Notes: generated by a model not told the origin, from the sequence alone. 64,000 nt of DNA from Hyphobacterium indicum (GCF_003129605.1 NZ_QBDX01000002.1:347501-411500); one strand, 5' to 3'. Positions 43,003-52,460 are shown, counted from the first letter of the stretch. Translations and numbers: made by a program.

Positions 43003-44391
43003 ATGTACAATCGACGTCAGTTTCTCCGCAACACCGCCGCAGCGACAGCCGCTTTCTCGGGCCTTGCGGCATTATCCGGCCGGGCCCGGGCGGATAATGT
43101 CCCGCTCGCGATTACACCGCCGGATCTGGTTCCTGACCCGGCCGGCCTGCTCGATCTGCCGCCGGGCTTTTCCTATTCGGTTATTTCAACCGAAGGCGAC
43201 GAGATGGATGACGGCCTTCTGACGCCGGGCGATTTTGACGGCATGGCCGCCTTCGAAACGTCCGACGGTCTGACGCTCGTGCGGAATCACGAATTGCATC
43301 CGTTCGAGTTTGAAAAATCCCCCTTCGGCCCGGAGGCCGAACGACTGGGCTTGATCGATCCGGCCCGCCTGTATGACCGCCGCGATGACGGGACCGGCCT
43401 GCTGGGAGGAACGTCGACACTTGTTCTGGACCCGGTCACACTGGAATTGAAGCAACATTTCCTGTCACTGGGCGGCACCTATAACAATTGTGCCGGTGGC
43501 CCGACGCCCTGGGGCAGCTGGCTCACCTGCGAGGAAACCGTTGACCTCCAGGGTGATCACCTTGACCGCGACCATGGCTATGTATTCGAGGTTCCCGCCG
43601 TCGCGCGCGAACTGGTCCGCGCCGAACCTCTGGTGGGGCTGGGCCGATTCCGGCACGAAGCCGTTGCCATCGATCCGGGCACAGGAATCACCTATCTGAC
43701 CGAAGATGAGTACGACAACTGCCTGTTTTACCGTTTCATTCCAGACCGGCCGGGCGAATTGCAGCGCGGCGGCAGGCTGCAGGCGCTGAAAATCCGCGGC
43801 CAAAACGGCTTTGACACGCGCAACTGGGACGCGCGGAATTTCCACCCGGGCGACAGCCTGCCCGTCGAATGGATGGAAGTCGAAGACAGCGCCAATCCCG
43901 ACGGCGACATTGCGCTTCGTCATATCGCCTTGGGCGCAGCTCAATTCACGCGTGGCGAAGGCATCTGGTTCGGAGAAAACGAGCTTTACTTCACCTGTAC
44001 CGATGGCGGTTCCGCGCGCCAGGGCCAGATCTTCCGCTATATTCCGTCGCCGCACGAAGGAACGTCAGCCGAAGCCACTGAACCGGCACGGCTGGAACTG
44101 TTCATCGAGAGCCCCGGTGATGAAACCATGGGGATGTGCGATAATATAACGATTGCGCCCTGGGGTGATCTGATCGTGGCCGAGGATGGACGCGGCGAAC
44201 AGTACATTCGCGGCGTGACGCCAGCCGGACGTATCTATACGCTTGCCCGGAACGCGTTTACCGAAAACAGCCGCTACAGTGAGTTTTGTGGACCATGCTT
44301 CTCTCCGGACGGAACTATTCTCTTCGTCAACGTACAGTCAGAACCTTCGCGGACGTTTGCGGTCCGGGGGCCCTGGCACGAATTGGGCTGA
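43003..44391 (+). CDS. PhoX-like (DUF839) phosphatase family protein, Tat-exported
   Basis: 462 residues. Twin-arginine signal NRRQFLRNTAAATAAFSGLA at the start, then a DUF839 beta-propeller: LVRNHELHPFE near 93, WGSWLTCEETVD near 170, FRHEAVAIDPGTGITYLTEDEYDN (split), and CDNITIAPWGDLIVAEDG near 380. PhoX enzymes are calcium/iron alkaline phosphatases of the periplasm. The extreme C-terminus has the family's CGPCFSPDGTILFVNVQ. True phosphatase activity depends on residues I cannot verify. ATG 43003 has AGGGA before it. Confidence 0.9.
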   Translation: MYNRRQFLRNTAAATAAFSGLAALSGRARADNVPLAITPPDLVPDPAGLLDLPPGFSYSVISTEGDEMDDGLLTPGDFDGMAAFETSDGLTLVRNHELHPFEFEKSPFGPEAERLGLIDPARLYDRRDDGTGLLGGTSTLVLDPVTLELKQHFLSLGGTYNNCAGGPTPWGSWLTCEETVDLQGDHLDRDHGYVFEVPAVARELVRAEPLVGLGRFRHEAVAIDPGTGITYLTEDEYDNCLFYRFIPDRPGELQRGGRLQALKIRGQNGFDTRNWDARNFHPGDSLPVEWMEVEDSANPDGDIALRHIALGAAQFTRGEGIWFGENELYFTCTDGGSARQGQIFRYIPSPHEGTSAEATEPARLELFIESPGDETMGMCDNITIAPWGDLIVAEDGRGEQYIRGVTPAGRIYTLARNAFTENSRYSEFCGPCFSPDGTILFVNVQSEPSRTFAVRGPWHELG

Positions 44392-45392
44392 TCGCTGGCG
44401 GCGCCTTGCTGCTGGCGGCCTGTGAACCGGCCAGCGAAACCGGCACGGTGGAATCCGCAGCCGGACCGGCACGAGATGACTCCTATCTGGAACTCGTATC
44501 GACCGGGGTGATGGAAACGATTGAAAGCGAAGGCGTTGCGGCCGTGGCATTTCTGCCCGACCCGTCGACGTCCTGGTCCGGCTTTATCGCCGCAGCGGCG
44601 GAAGAAGGCGGGATCGACCTGTTCGATATAGAAGGTGAGGCGGTCCACCGCATGACCGGCTCGCGTTTGTGGGGACTGGCCGCTGCGCCGGGATTCCAGT
44701 TGCGGGGAGAATCCCTTCCGCTGCTGTTCGGAGCCGACCGCGATACCAATCTTGTGCGGGCCTATGCCCTGCTCCGGACGGGCCCCGAGCTGATCGAGGC
44801 ACCGATCCAGCCGATTGGCCCACAGGGAGACATCGCATCCGTCTGCGGACTTGGCGAAGGCATTGGTTATGTTGACCTCATGGTGCTGTCCCGTAGCACG
44901 ACGGCCGAAATCTGGCGGATAGCCGATGATGGCGGCGATCTGATCAGCGCCACGCTCCGGGAACGTTTCGAGCTTCCCTCCCCGGTCCGGACCTGTGCCG
45001 CGGGCAATGGAAGCATCTACGCCTCCGGTCCAGCTGGCGGTATTGTCCGGCTCTCCGGGGATGGCCGCATCGAAGCGCAAACGGATGGATATGCCATATC
45101 GCTGGCGGCAGGAGAGTTTCTCGGCCGGCCGGTTCTGATACTGTCGAATGGGACCAATAATACACTTGAAATCCGTGACGGCCGCACGTTGGAACTTATC
45201 GGCGATGCGATTATTCGTGACGGATTTTCGATCCCCGGAGTCGATCAGCCCGGCGCAATTGCAACAACGGAATCATCCTATGGCGGCACCGCATACCAGA
45301 GCGGACTGGTGGCCGTTGCTGACGAAACCGATGGCCGGATCCGCCTGATCGCACGGGAAACCTTCGCGCGCGGGATCACCGTAATTGACTAA
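44286..45392 (+). CDS. Beta-propeller lipoprotein, phytase-like (start uncertain)
   Basis: Up to 368 residues. The lipobox LLLAAC (Cys46) after GALARIGLIAGGA shows a lipoprotein. The mature protein reads as a beta-propeller with phytase-like phrases (VAFLPDPSTSWSGFIAAAA, EGGIDLFDIEGEAV, CGLGEGIGYVDLMVLS) but I am not sure of the family. The ATG at 44286 overlaps the PhoX-like gene by 106 bases and gives an odd 33-residue lead before the signal; a CTG near 44375 or at the PhoX stop would give a shorter signal. Probably co-expressed with the PhoX-like gene in phosphate scavenging. Stop shares CTAA with ctaA. Confidence 0.6.
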   Translation: MWTMLLSGRNYSLRQRTVRTFADVCGPGALARIGLIAGGALLLAACEPASETGTVESAAGPARDDSYLELVSTGVMETIESEGVAAVAFLPDPSTSWSGFIAAAAEEGGIDLFDIEGEAVHRMTGSRLWGLAAAPGFQLRGESLPLLFGADRDTNLVRAYALLRTGPELIEAPIQPIGPQGDIASVCGLGEGIGYVDLMVLSRSTTAEIWRIADDGGDLISATLRERFELPSPVRTCAAGNGSIYASGPAGGIVRLSGDGRIEAQTDGYAISLAAGEFLGRPVLILSNGTNNTLEIRDGRTLELIGDAIIRDGFSIPGVDQPGAIATTESSYGGTAYQSGLVAVADETDGRIRLIARETFARGITVID

Positions 45393-46411
45393 ACGCGCCG
45401 GGCTTTCCAGGTCACAATCGCGGCGGCACTGAACAAGGCGATCGCGCCCGCCTGGTGCAGCAGTGACAGGCTGAGTGGAGCTGCATGGACGAGTGTGGTG
45501 ATTCCCAGAACAATCTGCACCGCTGTCATCGATGCGATCCAGATGGCACCGGTCCGCAGCGCCGCAGCATGACTGCGCCATAGTGCCAGCGACAACAGGC
45601 CGGCAGAGAACGCAACCAGGTAACCGGTCCAGCGGTGATGCAGCTGGACAGCCGGACGGCTTTCGAAGGCCGCTTGCAGCCAGCCCATACCGCCAAGATA
45701 ACCGTCCGGGATCAACCGTCCTTCCATCAGCGGCCAGGTTGTGAAGATACGTCCGGCATCCAGCCCCGCGACAAAGGCGCCAAGAATGATCTGGACGAAG
45801 ACCAGCACCCAGAAGCCTGCCACCCAAGGCGCCGTGCCATCCCGGGTCCGCGCGCTCACGCCGTAACGCGCATCCAGCGCAACCCAGATCGTCAGGCCGA
45901 GAATGACGAATGCCATGCCGAGATGGGTCGCCAGCCGGTACTGACTGACATCCAGCCGGTCGACTAGGCCGCTGGAGACCATCCACCATCCGATCGCGCC
46001 CTGCAGACCGCCGAGGATCAACAGAATGACCAGCGGCAGTTTGAGACGCCCTGATATCTTTCCCCGGATCCAGAAAACAGCCAGCGGAATGGCAAAAACC
46101 AGCCCGATCATCCGGCCGAGAAACCGGTGGCCCCATTCCCACCAGTAAATGAACTGGAATTCCTCCATGCTCATGCCGCGGTTCTGTAACTGGTATTCGG
46201 TCGTGGAGCGATAGAGCTCCAGCTCATTCTGCCAGCCCGCCTCGGTCAGCGGCGGAATGGTCCCGGTAACAGGCCGCCATTCGGTGATGGACAAACCTGA
46301 GTCGGTCAGCCGCGTCGCGCCGCCAATCAGGATCATGGCGGACACCATTGCGGCCACAATCAGGAGCCAGATGAAGATCGCATTGCTGGTCTGCGGGCGG
46401 GCAAGAGACAT
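45389..46411 (-). CDS. ctaA: Heme A synthase, COX15/type 2 CtaA
   Basis: 340 residues, eight membrane helices. It converts heme O to heme A for aa3-type cytochrome oxidase. Conserved histidine sites: WEWGHRFLGR (helix 2 start), LATHLGMAF, LHHRWTGYLV and LLHQAGAIAL, the four heme-ligand positions; the N-terminus has GGATRLTDSGLSITEWRP. ATG 46411 has GGAGGA. Neighbourhood near rplM-rpsI is common in alphaproteobacteria. Implies heme A oxidases in this organism. Confidence 0.97.
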   Translation of the reverse strand: MSLARPQTSNAIFIWLLIVAAMVSAMILIGGATRLTDSGLSITEWRPVTGTIPPLTEAGWQNELELYRSTTEYQLQNRGMSMEEFQFIYWWEWGHRFLGRMIGLVFAIPLAVFWIRGKISGRLKLPLVILLILGGLQGAIGWWMVSSGLVDRLDVSQYRLATHLGMAFVILGLTIWVALDARYGVSARTRDGTAPWVAGFWVLVFVQIILGAFVAGLDAGRIFTTWPLMEGRLIPDGYLGGMGWLQAAFESRPAVQLHHRWTGYLVAFSAGLLSLALWRSHAAALRTGAIWIASMTAVQIVLGITTLVHAAPLSLSLLHQAGAIALFSAAAIVTWKARRV

Positions 46412-46555
46412 GACAATTCCTCCGCTGCCCGACTTAACCGCCCTTCCCCGCTTGGCAAGTCCCGGCGATCATTCGCCGCAGGTGGGAAAAGGGGCTCGCC
46501 TCCGGCAAATCTCGCGCTAGTCTTTGCAGCGACAAAGAGACCAACGGGGAGAAAT

Positions 46556-47737
46556 ATGAGCGATCTGGAATCCTTCCGCAACGACGTCCGTGACTGGCTT
46601 GAAGCCAATTGTCCTGACTCGATGCGCAAACCGATGAAGTCGGAAAAAGATATCTGCTGGGGTGGCAAACGCTTCGAGTTTTCCAGCGACGATCAGAAAG
46701 CCTGGCTCGAGCGCATGGCGGAGAAAGGCTGGACCTGCCCGTCCTGGCCCAAGGAATACGGGGGTGGCGGCCTGTCCAAGGACGAAGCCCAGATCCTGAA
46801 AGAGGAAATGGAGCGTATCAAGGCCCGTCCGCCCCTGATCTCCTTCGGCATCTGGATGCTCGGACCGGCGCTGTTGAAATACGGTTCCGAAGAGCAGAAA
46901 TGCCATTACCTGCCACAGATTACACGTGGTGAAATCCGCTGGGCCCAGGGGTATTCCGAGCCCGGTGCCGGCTCCGACCTGGCAGCGCTTCGCACGAAGG
47001 GCGATGACAAGGGCGATCACTGGATCGTCAATGGCCAGAAGGTCTGGACCAGCTATGCCGATGAATGTGACTGGATTTTCGCACTCGTCCGGACTGAGCC
47101 GGATGCGCCGAAACATCTCGGCATTTCGTTTCTCCTGATCGATATGGAATGGGACGGGGTCTCGACCAAGCCGATCAAGCTTATTTCCGGCAAATCGCCC
47201 TTCTGCGAAACCTTTTTCGACGACGTGAAAGTGCCCAAGGAAAATATCGTGCACCAGCCGGGTCGTGGCTGGGACGTCGCCAAATACTTGCTCTCTCACG
47301 AGCGCGCCAATATTGCCGGGGGCGGCAGTGGCGCTCAGATGAACCCGGTCGCGGCAGCCCACAAATCCGGTGAAGTTGATGAAAATGGCCGCGTCGCGGA
47401 TCCCATCCTGCGCGGCGACATTGCCCGGCTGACCATTGATGCCCTCGCCTTTGAAACCACACTGCAACGGATCAAGGACCAGGCCGACGGTGGCCAGGGT
47501 GTGGGCGCGAAGGCGTCCATGCTGAAATATTACGGCACCGAGCTGAACAAACGCCGTCATGAATTGAATATGTCGGCGCTCGGCTCGGACGGGCTGTTGT
47601 GGGAGGGTGAAAATCCCGAGGATGGCGATCCGGCGCGCGGCTGGTTGCGGTCACGCGCCAATTCCATCGAGGGCGGCACGTCCGAAATCCAACTGAACAT
47701 CCTGGCCAAGCGTGTGCTTGAGCTTCCGGGCGGCTGA
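46556..47737 (+). CDS. Acyl-CoA dehydrogenase family protein
   Basis: 393 residues. Motifs: WPKEYGGGGLSKDEAQILKEE near 65, GYSEPGAGSDLAALRT near 135-150 and WIVNGQKVWTS, then the catalytic-loop region SIEGGTSEIQLNILAKRVL near the C-terminus, where Glu before IQ may serve as base. It resembles the FadE28/FadE29-type enzymes that work as heteromeric pairs on sterol or branched side chains. The next gene, 14 bases on, is a second member. Ribosome site GGGGAG. Confidence 0.93.
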   Translation: MSDLESFRNDVRDWLEANCPDSMRKPMKSEKDICWGGKRFEFSSDDQKAWLERMAEKGWTCPSWPKEYGGGGLSKDEAQILKEEMERIKARPPLISFGIWMLGPALLKYGSEEQKCHYLPQITRGEIRWAQGYSEPGAGSDLAALRTKGDDKGDHWIVNGQKVWTSYADECDWIFALVRTEPDAPKHLGISFLLIDMEWDGVSTKPIKLISGKSPFCETFFDDVKVPKENIVHQPGRGWDVAKYLLSHERANIAGGGSGAQMNPVAAAHKSGEVDENGRVADPILRGDIARLTIDALAFETTLQRIKDQADGGQGVGAKASMLKYYGTELNKRRHELNMSALGSDGLLWEGENPEDGDPARGWLRSRANSIEGGTSEIQLNILAKRVLELPGG

Positions 47738-47751
47738 TCGGGGATCTATCA

Positions 47752-48876
47752 ATGAGCTACATTCTATCCGAAGAAGAACAGATGCTGCGCGACAGTGCGC
47801 AGGCGTTTCTGGCCGAAAAATCCCCGGTTTCCGAGCTCCGCCGTCTTCGCGACGAAGGTTGCAAGGACGGATTCCGTCATGCCATCTGGAAAGACATGGC
47901 GGATATGGGCTGGAATGGCATTGTCATTCCCGAGGAATTTGGCGGGGTGGATATGGGATTCACGGCCGCCGGCCTCATCCTTCAGGAGATGGGCCGCACG
48001 CTGGCGGCCACACCTTTCCTCGCTTCCTCCGTGCTTTGTGCCACGGCATTGCGCTATGGCGGTACAGACGGACAGAAGTCCGAACACCTTCCGAAAATCG
48101 CATCCGGCGAAAAAGTCTATGCGCTGGCGGTTGACGAGAAAGCCCGGCACGATGCTTCGCACATAGAAACCCGGGCCAGAAAGGACGGAAACGGTTTCCG
48201 TCTGAGCGGGCAGAAGCGCCATGTGGTCTGCGGCAATGGTGCCGACATGCTGATCGTGGCCGCCCGTATGGATGACGACTCCATTGGGCTTTTCCTGGTC
48301 GATCCGGAAGCCAGTGGCGTAGAGCGCACTTTGCGCCGGTCGGTCGACAGCCACGCCCCGGCCAACATCCAGTTCGACGATGTGAAGCTGGATGGCGATG
48401 CATTGTTGTCGGAAACAGAAGACGGGTCCGCCCTGCTCGACCTGGTGCTCGATTCAGGCCGGGCCTGCCTGGCCGCCGAGCAGCTGGGTATCGCCGAGGA
48501 GGCGTTTTCCCGTACGCTCGATTACATCAAGGAACGCGAGCAGTTCGGCCAGAAAATTGGTTCATTCCAGAGCCTCCAGCACCGTGCCGCGCATCTGCTG
48601 ACCGAGGTGGAAATGACCCAGTCGCTCGTGATCAAGGCCTTGCGGCAACTCGATGAAGCGCCATCGCAGGCGCCTTTGTGGATCGCTGCGGCCAAGGCCA
48701 AAGCCACCAGAGTTTCTCGTCTCTCATCGGCCGAGGCCATCCAGATGCATGGCGGCGTCGGAATGACCGATGAATACGAGATCGGCTTCTTCTACAAGCG
48801 GGCGCAGGCCGCCGGCGAATTCCTCGGTGATGATGCCTGGGGTGCCGGACGTGTGGCGCAACTCAGCGGATACTGA
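47752..48876 (+). CDS. Acyl-CoA dehydrogenase family protein, partner of the upstream gene
   Basis: 374 residues. Shorter and more diverged: N-terminal MLRDSAQAFLAEKSPVSELR, FGGVDMGFTAAGLILQEMG, C-terminal REQFGQKIGSFQSLQHRAAH and AIQMHGGVGMTDEYEIGFFYKRA. It lacks a clear catalytic Glu in the usual loop, as in the non-catalytic chain of heterotetrameric FadE pairs, so the active site is probably formed with the upstream partner. Transcription ends at a strong terminator 23 bases downstream. Confidence 0.92.
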   Translation: MSYILSEEEQMLRDSAQAFLAEKSPVSELRRLRDEGCKDGFRHAIWKDMADMGWNGIVIPEEFGGVDMGFTAAGLILQEMGRTLAATPFLASSVLCATALRYGGTDGQKSEHLPKIASGEKVYALAVDEKARHDASHIETRARKDGNGFRLSGQKRHVVCGNGADMLIVAARMDDDSIGLFLVDPEASGVERTLRRSVDSHAPANIQFDDVKLDGDALLSETEDGSALLDLVLDSGRACLAAEQLGIAEEAFSRTLDYIKEREQFGQKIGSFQSLQHRAAHLLTEVEMTQSLVIKALRQLDEAPSQAPLWIAAAKAKATRVSRLSSAEAIQMHGGVGMTDEYEIGFFYKRAQAAGEFLGDDAWGAGRVAQLSGY

Positions 48877-48898
48877 TCCGCACGCCACGACAACACCG

Positions 48899-48932
48899 GA
48901 AAGGGCCGCTCATCGGGCGGCCCTTTCTGTTT
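48899..48932 (+). terminator. Intrinsic terminator after the acyl-CoA dehydrogenase operon
   Basis: 11-bp perfect stem GAAAGGGCCGC/GCGGCCCTTTC (48899-48909 with 48917-48927), loop of seven, followed by TGTTT. Confidence 0.85.
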
Positions 48933-48984
48933 GCCCTAGTGCTGCCGCATTCTGTTTGCCTGATAGCGCAAACAGCGGGAGGAC

Positions 48985-49497
48985 ATGATGACCCAAACAT
49001 CCCTTTCACGCGCGCATGGCCGTGGCGGCGTCTTGGCCCGGATGCTGATCCTTTTATCCTCCGTATGTCTGGCCGCCGGGCTCCTGACCCCGATGCTGGA
49101 AACTCAGCGCCTGATCTTCTTCTCGCAGGCGCATTCCCTGATCGATGTCACCCGGGCCCTGCTGGAGAATGAAAACTATCTCCTCGGACTGGTCATCCTC
49201 GTTTTCTCGATCCTGTTTCCGATTGCAAAAGCCTTCTACCTGTCAGCCGTGAACGCCGGCTGGGCTCATGGCCGCAGCGCACTCATCTGGGTGGACCGCC
49301 TCGGCAAATGGTCGATGCTTGATGTGTTGATCGCCGGGCTGATCGTTTTCACACTGTCAGGCGACCGGGCGGTCCGGATTGCGGAACAGCCCGGCCTCTA
49401 TTTCTTCACCATCGCGATATTCGGTCTGATGATCGCGTCCGGCCTTATCGTTCGTGATACCCGCAATGCCAATCAGCAGGCTGACAGCCGGTCCTGA
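48985..49497 (+). CDS. Paraquat-inducible protein A (PqiA)-like membrane protein
   Basis: 170 residues. Four hydrophobic segments: about 20-40 (LARMLILLSSVCLAAGLLTP), 65-85 (NYLLGLVILVFSILFPIAKA), 107-123 and 135-155. Contains PqiA-family phrases WVDRLGKWSMLDVLIAGLIVF near 101-121. PqiA proteins belong to lipid-transport (MCE) membrane systems; here it stands alone. ATG at 48985 or 48988, GAGG before. Its last 25 bases overlap the 3' end of the convergent metalloprotease. Confidence 0.82.
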   Translation: MMTQTSLSRAHGRGGVLARMLILLSSVCLAAGLLTPMLETQRLIFFSQAHSLIDVTRALLENENYLLGLVILVFSILFPIAKAFYLSAVNAGWAHGRSALIWVDRLGKWSMLDVLIAGLIVFTLSGDRAVRIAEQPGLYFFTIAIFGLMIASGLIVRDTRNANQQADSRS

Positions 49498-52310
49498 CCT
49501 GACGTTTTGCACATATCGAAGATATAATCCCAGCCAGACGGCCCCCCATCATTGTTCAGATAAAAACGATAGGTCGTATCATTGCTGACCAGCTGAACGG
49601 CAAAGTCGAGCCCGTTCGCCGGATTACGCAGCCGGGTAAAATTCCCTTCATTCCGATCATACGTCTCCATGCACAAAGCCGTCGCAATCACTTCGATTTC
49701 GTCCGAAGTAGCCGTACCGGTTTCGGTCACAGCGACCTCTGCAACGCGGCGCGAGATTCGCCTCGACGTGGAATTGCGCGGTGCGCAGGCTTCATATTGC
49801 ACGACATCGAAAATTCCGGTGACGGCATTACCTCTTCCTGACCGGTTCTCTGCGGCAAAAGAAAAGCTGTAATTACCCGGCGCCGCCGGCAGAGTTCCAC
49901 TAATGACACCGGTCAAGCTATTGAAATCATGGTCACCGGAAGGTGCTGAAATGAGCACGAACCGGTCAATACTGATATTCGAGTCAGCATGATCATCCAG
50001 ATCAACAGAGAAGATACCATCGGTATCGTCCTCGACCGTGAATGGCGTCACGGTCGGAACTGGCAGGGCGTTGATAGTGATGCTGGCCGCAACCGGTGCC
50101 GACCAGCCGCTGGAATTGCCCGCCCGATAGGTAAAGCTGTCCGACCCGCCAAGCGCGCCGGCCGTATAAGTGTAGCGCCCCGTCGATGCATTCAACTCGA
50201 CGCTTCCGAGCGAGGGTCCGCTGACAATCTCAAAGCGGTCATAATACCCAGATGCGTAACTCGCCAGCGCGCCGCTCGCGTCATCGAACGCCGTGACCGC
50301 AAATGCATGCGCGACTGCCGAAGGCGGCACTATTGGTCCCTGATCGCGAACCGCAACAGAGGTTGATCCGCGGACAACCCCATTCACTTCCATACGGAAC
50401 TGGAAACGCTGCCTGGGGCTGAAAGGCGTGACATGGCCGGTCCGGACAAATACCCCGAATGTCGGCGTTTCATTCGGACCAATATCGAGGGTCAGTGTAT
50501 CAGCCGGCGGAGCCAGGCAGACGCCGTTCGTATCCGTCTGACAGACCTGTCCCGTCGCCGGCAGTGCGGGGTCGAGGGATCGCGCGCTAACCGTGACATT
50601 GCCGGCGCCGCCCAGATTGATCGTCGCAACGGAGAACACGCCCCTGCGGCCGTCCGGCACATCAACAATCCCGGTATTACCGACCGTCGCACTCAATGCG
50701 ATTATATCCGGGCCCCCGGCCGCATCGGCCCCCAGATCGACCGTGTTCAATCCAGGCGAAACAGCGGCCATCGGGACATTGTCGCATGACGCATAGGGCG
50801 CGAAACTGACACCGGAGACATCAGCACCGGGTGTCAGCGAAATCAGGAAGGTCTGGAAAGCCCCGCCCGGAATTGTCACCGGCGTATTGGCATCTCCCAC
50901 AAGGGCATTCGTGTTCGGATCAGTGCGTTGATAGCTGAAGCTGTCACGGTAAGGGCCGTGGTGCTCGATAATGCAGTTCGTGGCGTCCACCTGATTCGGG
51001 TTGATAACGGTCATGAATGCTGTGGCCGCGCTGCCCGTAGCGACAAACCGGCTCGTTGGCAGGACTGAGGACCGCAGCCGGTTGTTCGGCGTCCCCTGGG
51101 CCGGAAATCCGACTGCATAGCGCCGCAAAGCCTCGGCGGCATAAGAGCCTGCGCTGCTGTCGGCCGGATTCAGGGGGATACCGCAGACGCTGCCGCGTTC
51201 CGGACATTCGATGGTCGGGTCTGAAAACTGTGGGACACGGCCGCTCCCATACGCCATGACCGATGTGAATATGCCGCCATCGGCATTGGCACTGTCGATC
51301 CGGAAACCGCGCGCCCAGTCCACAGGGCGGCCCGACGTGCCATCCGTTTCGAGCCCGTGTGCCAGTCCCATATTGTGTCCGGTTTCGTGGGCGAGGGTCA
51401 GGCCGTTATGACAGACATTGATGTGCGAACGCCCGGTAAAGTCGGACGTCGGATTATGCAGAAATCCAAGTCCGCAAAAACTCTCGCGGTCAGGGTCTCG
51501 GACCCGATTAAGCGAAAGCACATCCACACCAAGAGAATCGACACGGGCCTGAAGTCCGGCAAAAACACCCCTCCGGCCGTGGAGATCGTCAAGAAGATCA
51601 TCACTCGGATAATCCGCCGCAACAGCCATGAACTGGAGCTGGGTGAGGTCGGCAGACAGCGGCACGTCTGACTCGGTGAGAGCTGTCTCCAGATTACCGA
51701 TGTCGGTCGCCGCGAGATCCGGAAGGCCCCAGCCATGCGTCTCGATCATCGAGCTGTCATAGAAATAGAGAAAATCCAGCGTGTCGGATCCGGCCAGAGC
51801 ACCATCGGGCTGCGCTTCGGCAATGCCGGATGGTGCGTGCATCCGGATATCCGCCAATGCATCATCAAAAACCGGTTCTTCGGGGGCGGGCCGCATGACC
51901 AGACCGCCGGAACGCTCGGGCTGGATGACGAATTCGCCATGGTCTGTCCAGACCCGTCCGTAGGTCGCATTCAGCCCGATATGCATCAACACACCCTGCC
52001 CCGGCGTGCCGAAATCAATCTGCAGATGGCGACCGCCCGACGATGTCGGCCGGTTGATCATCACCTCGCCATCCAGTGCGATGCCATCCGGCATCGGCAC
52101 AGCAAGCGCCTGTCCTGCTTCTACCGCGCGCAAGCCGGGAGCAATCTGCAATTGCCAGCCGCGATCAGGGGACGCATCGGGTATAGCGATGGCCGTCCCT
52201 TCACCCACAGACACGGCCTCGGCCGGTCGGTCGATCTGCCATGCAGCCATGTCCTGGGCGAACGCTGCAGGTGCGGCGGACATTAAAAATGCGGATAGGA
52301 ACAGACGCAT
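49473..52310 (-). CDS. Large secreted zinc metalloprotease (metzincin) with C-terminal repeats
   Basis: 945 residues. Signal peptide MRLFLSAFLMSAAPAAFA. A pro-region (~20-180) leads to a metzincin catalytic domain: HETGHNMGLAH at 308-318 (three His and Glu309) with Met-turn SVMAYG at Met352, reprolysin type. The rest (about 400-945) is beta-rich with Ig-like/cadherin-type repeats, including a C-terminal stretch SDSFTYRAGNSSGWSAPVAA. Likely an extracellular or surface protease. ATG 52310 with AGGGAG just upstream. The tRNA-Pro(GGG) lies upstream. Confidence 0.88.
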   Translation of the reverse strand: MRLFLSAFLMSAAPAAFAQDMAAWQIDRPAEAVSVGEGTAIAIPDASPDRGWQLQIAPGLRAVEAGQALAVPMPDGIALDGEVMINRPTSSGGRHLQIDFGTPGQGVLMHIGLNATYGRVWTDHGEFVIQPERSGGLVMRPAPEEPVFDDALADIRMHAPSGIAEAQPDGALAGSDTLDFLYFYDSSMIETHGWGLPDLAATDIGNLETALTESDVPLSADLTQLQFMAVAADYPSDDLLDDLHGRRGVFAGLQARVDSLGVDVLSLNRVRDPDRESFCGLGFLHNPTSDFTGRSHINVCHNGLTLAHETGHNMGLAHGLETDGTSGRPVDWARGFRIDSANADGGIFTSVMAYGSGRVPQFSDPTIECPERGSVCGIPLNPADSSAGSYAAEALRRYAVGFPAQGTPNNRLRSSVLPTSRFVATGSAATAFMTVINPNQVDATNCIIEHHGPYRDSFSYQRTDPNTNALVGDANTPVTIPGGAFQTFLISLTPGADVSGVSFAPYASCDNVPMAAVSPGLNTVDLGADAAGGPDIIALSATVGNTGIVDVPDGRRGVFSVATINLGGAGNVTVSARSLDPALPATGQVCQTDTNGVCLAPPADTLTLDIGPNETPTFGVFVRTGHVTPFSPRQRFQFRMEVNGVVRGSTSVAVRDQGPIVPPSAVAHAFAVTAFDDASGALASYASGYYDRFEIVSGPSLGSVELNASTGRYTYTAGALGGSDSFTYRAGNSSGWSAPVAASITINALPVPTVTPFTVEDDTDGIFSVDLDDHADSNISIDRFVLISAPSGDHDFNSLTGVISGTLPAAPGNYSFSFAAENRSGRGNAVTGIFDVVQYEACAPRNSTSRRISRRVAEVAVTETGTATSDEIEVIATALCMETYDRNEGNFTRLRNPANGLDFAVQLVSNDTTYRFYLNNDGGPSGWDYIFDMCKTSGQDRLSAC

Positions 52311-52382
52311 CAATATCTCCCTGAATTGGCTCCAGCATGACGCATCATGCCGGACCCGCCAACCACAAAGAGAGTGCGGAAA

Positions 52383-52460
52383 TGGTCGGAGCGGCGAGAT
52401 TTGAACTCGCGACCCCCGGTCCCCCAGACCGGTGCGCTAACCGGGCTGCGCCACGCTCCG
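52383..52460 (-). tRNA. tRNA-Pro (anticodon GGG)
   Basis: Cloverleaf: acceptor CGGAGCG/CGCTCCG, anticodon stem-loop CCGGT-CTGGGGG-ACCGG (anticodon GGG), T arm GCGAG-TTCAAAT-CTCGC, discriminator A and encoded CCA (52385-52383). It decodes CCC/CCU. No duplicate or islet is seen here, unlike at the UGG tRNA. Confidence 0.97.
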
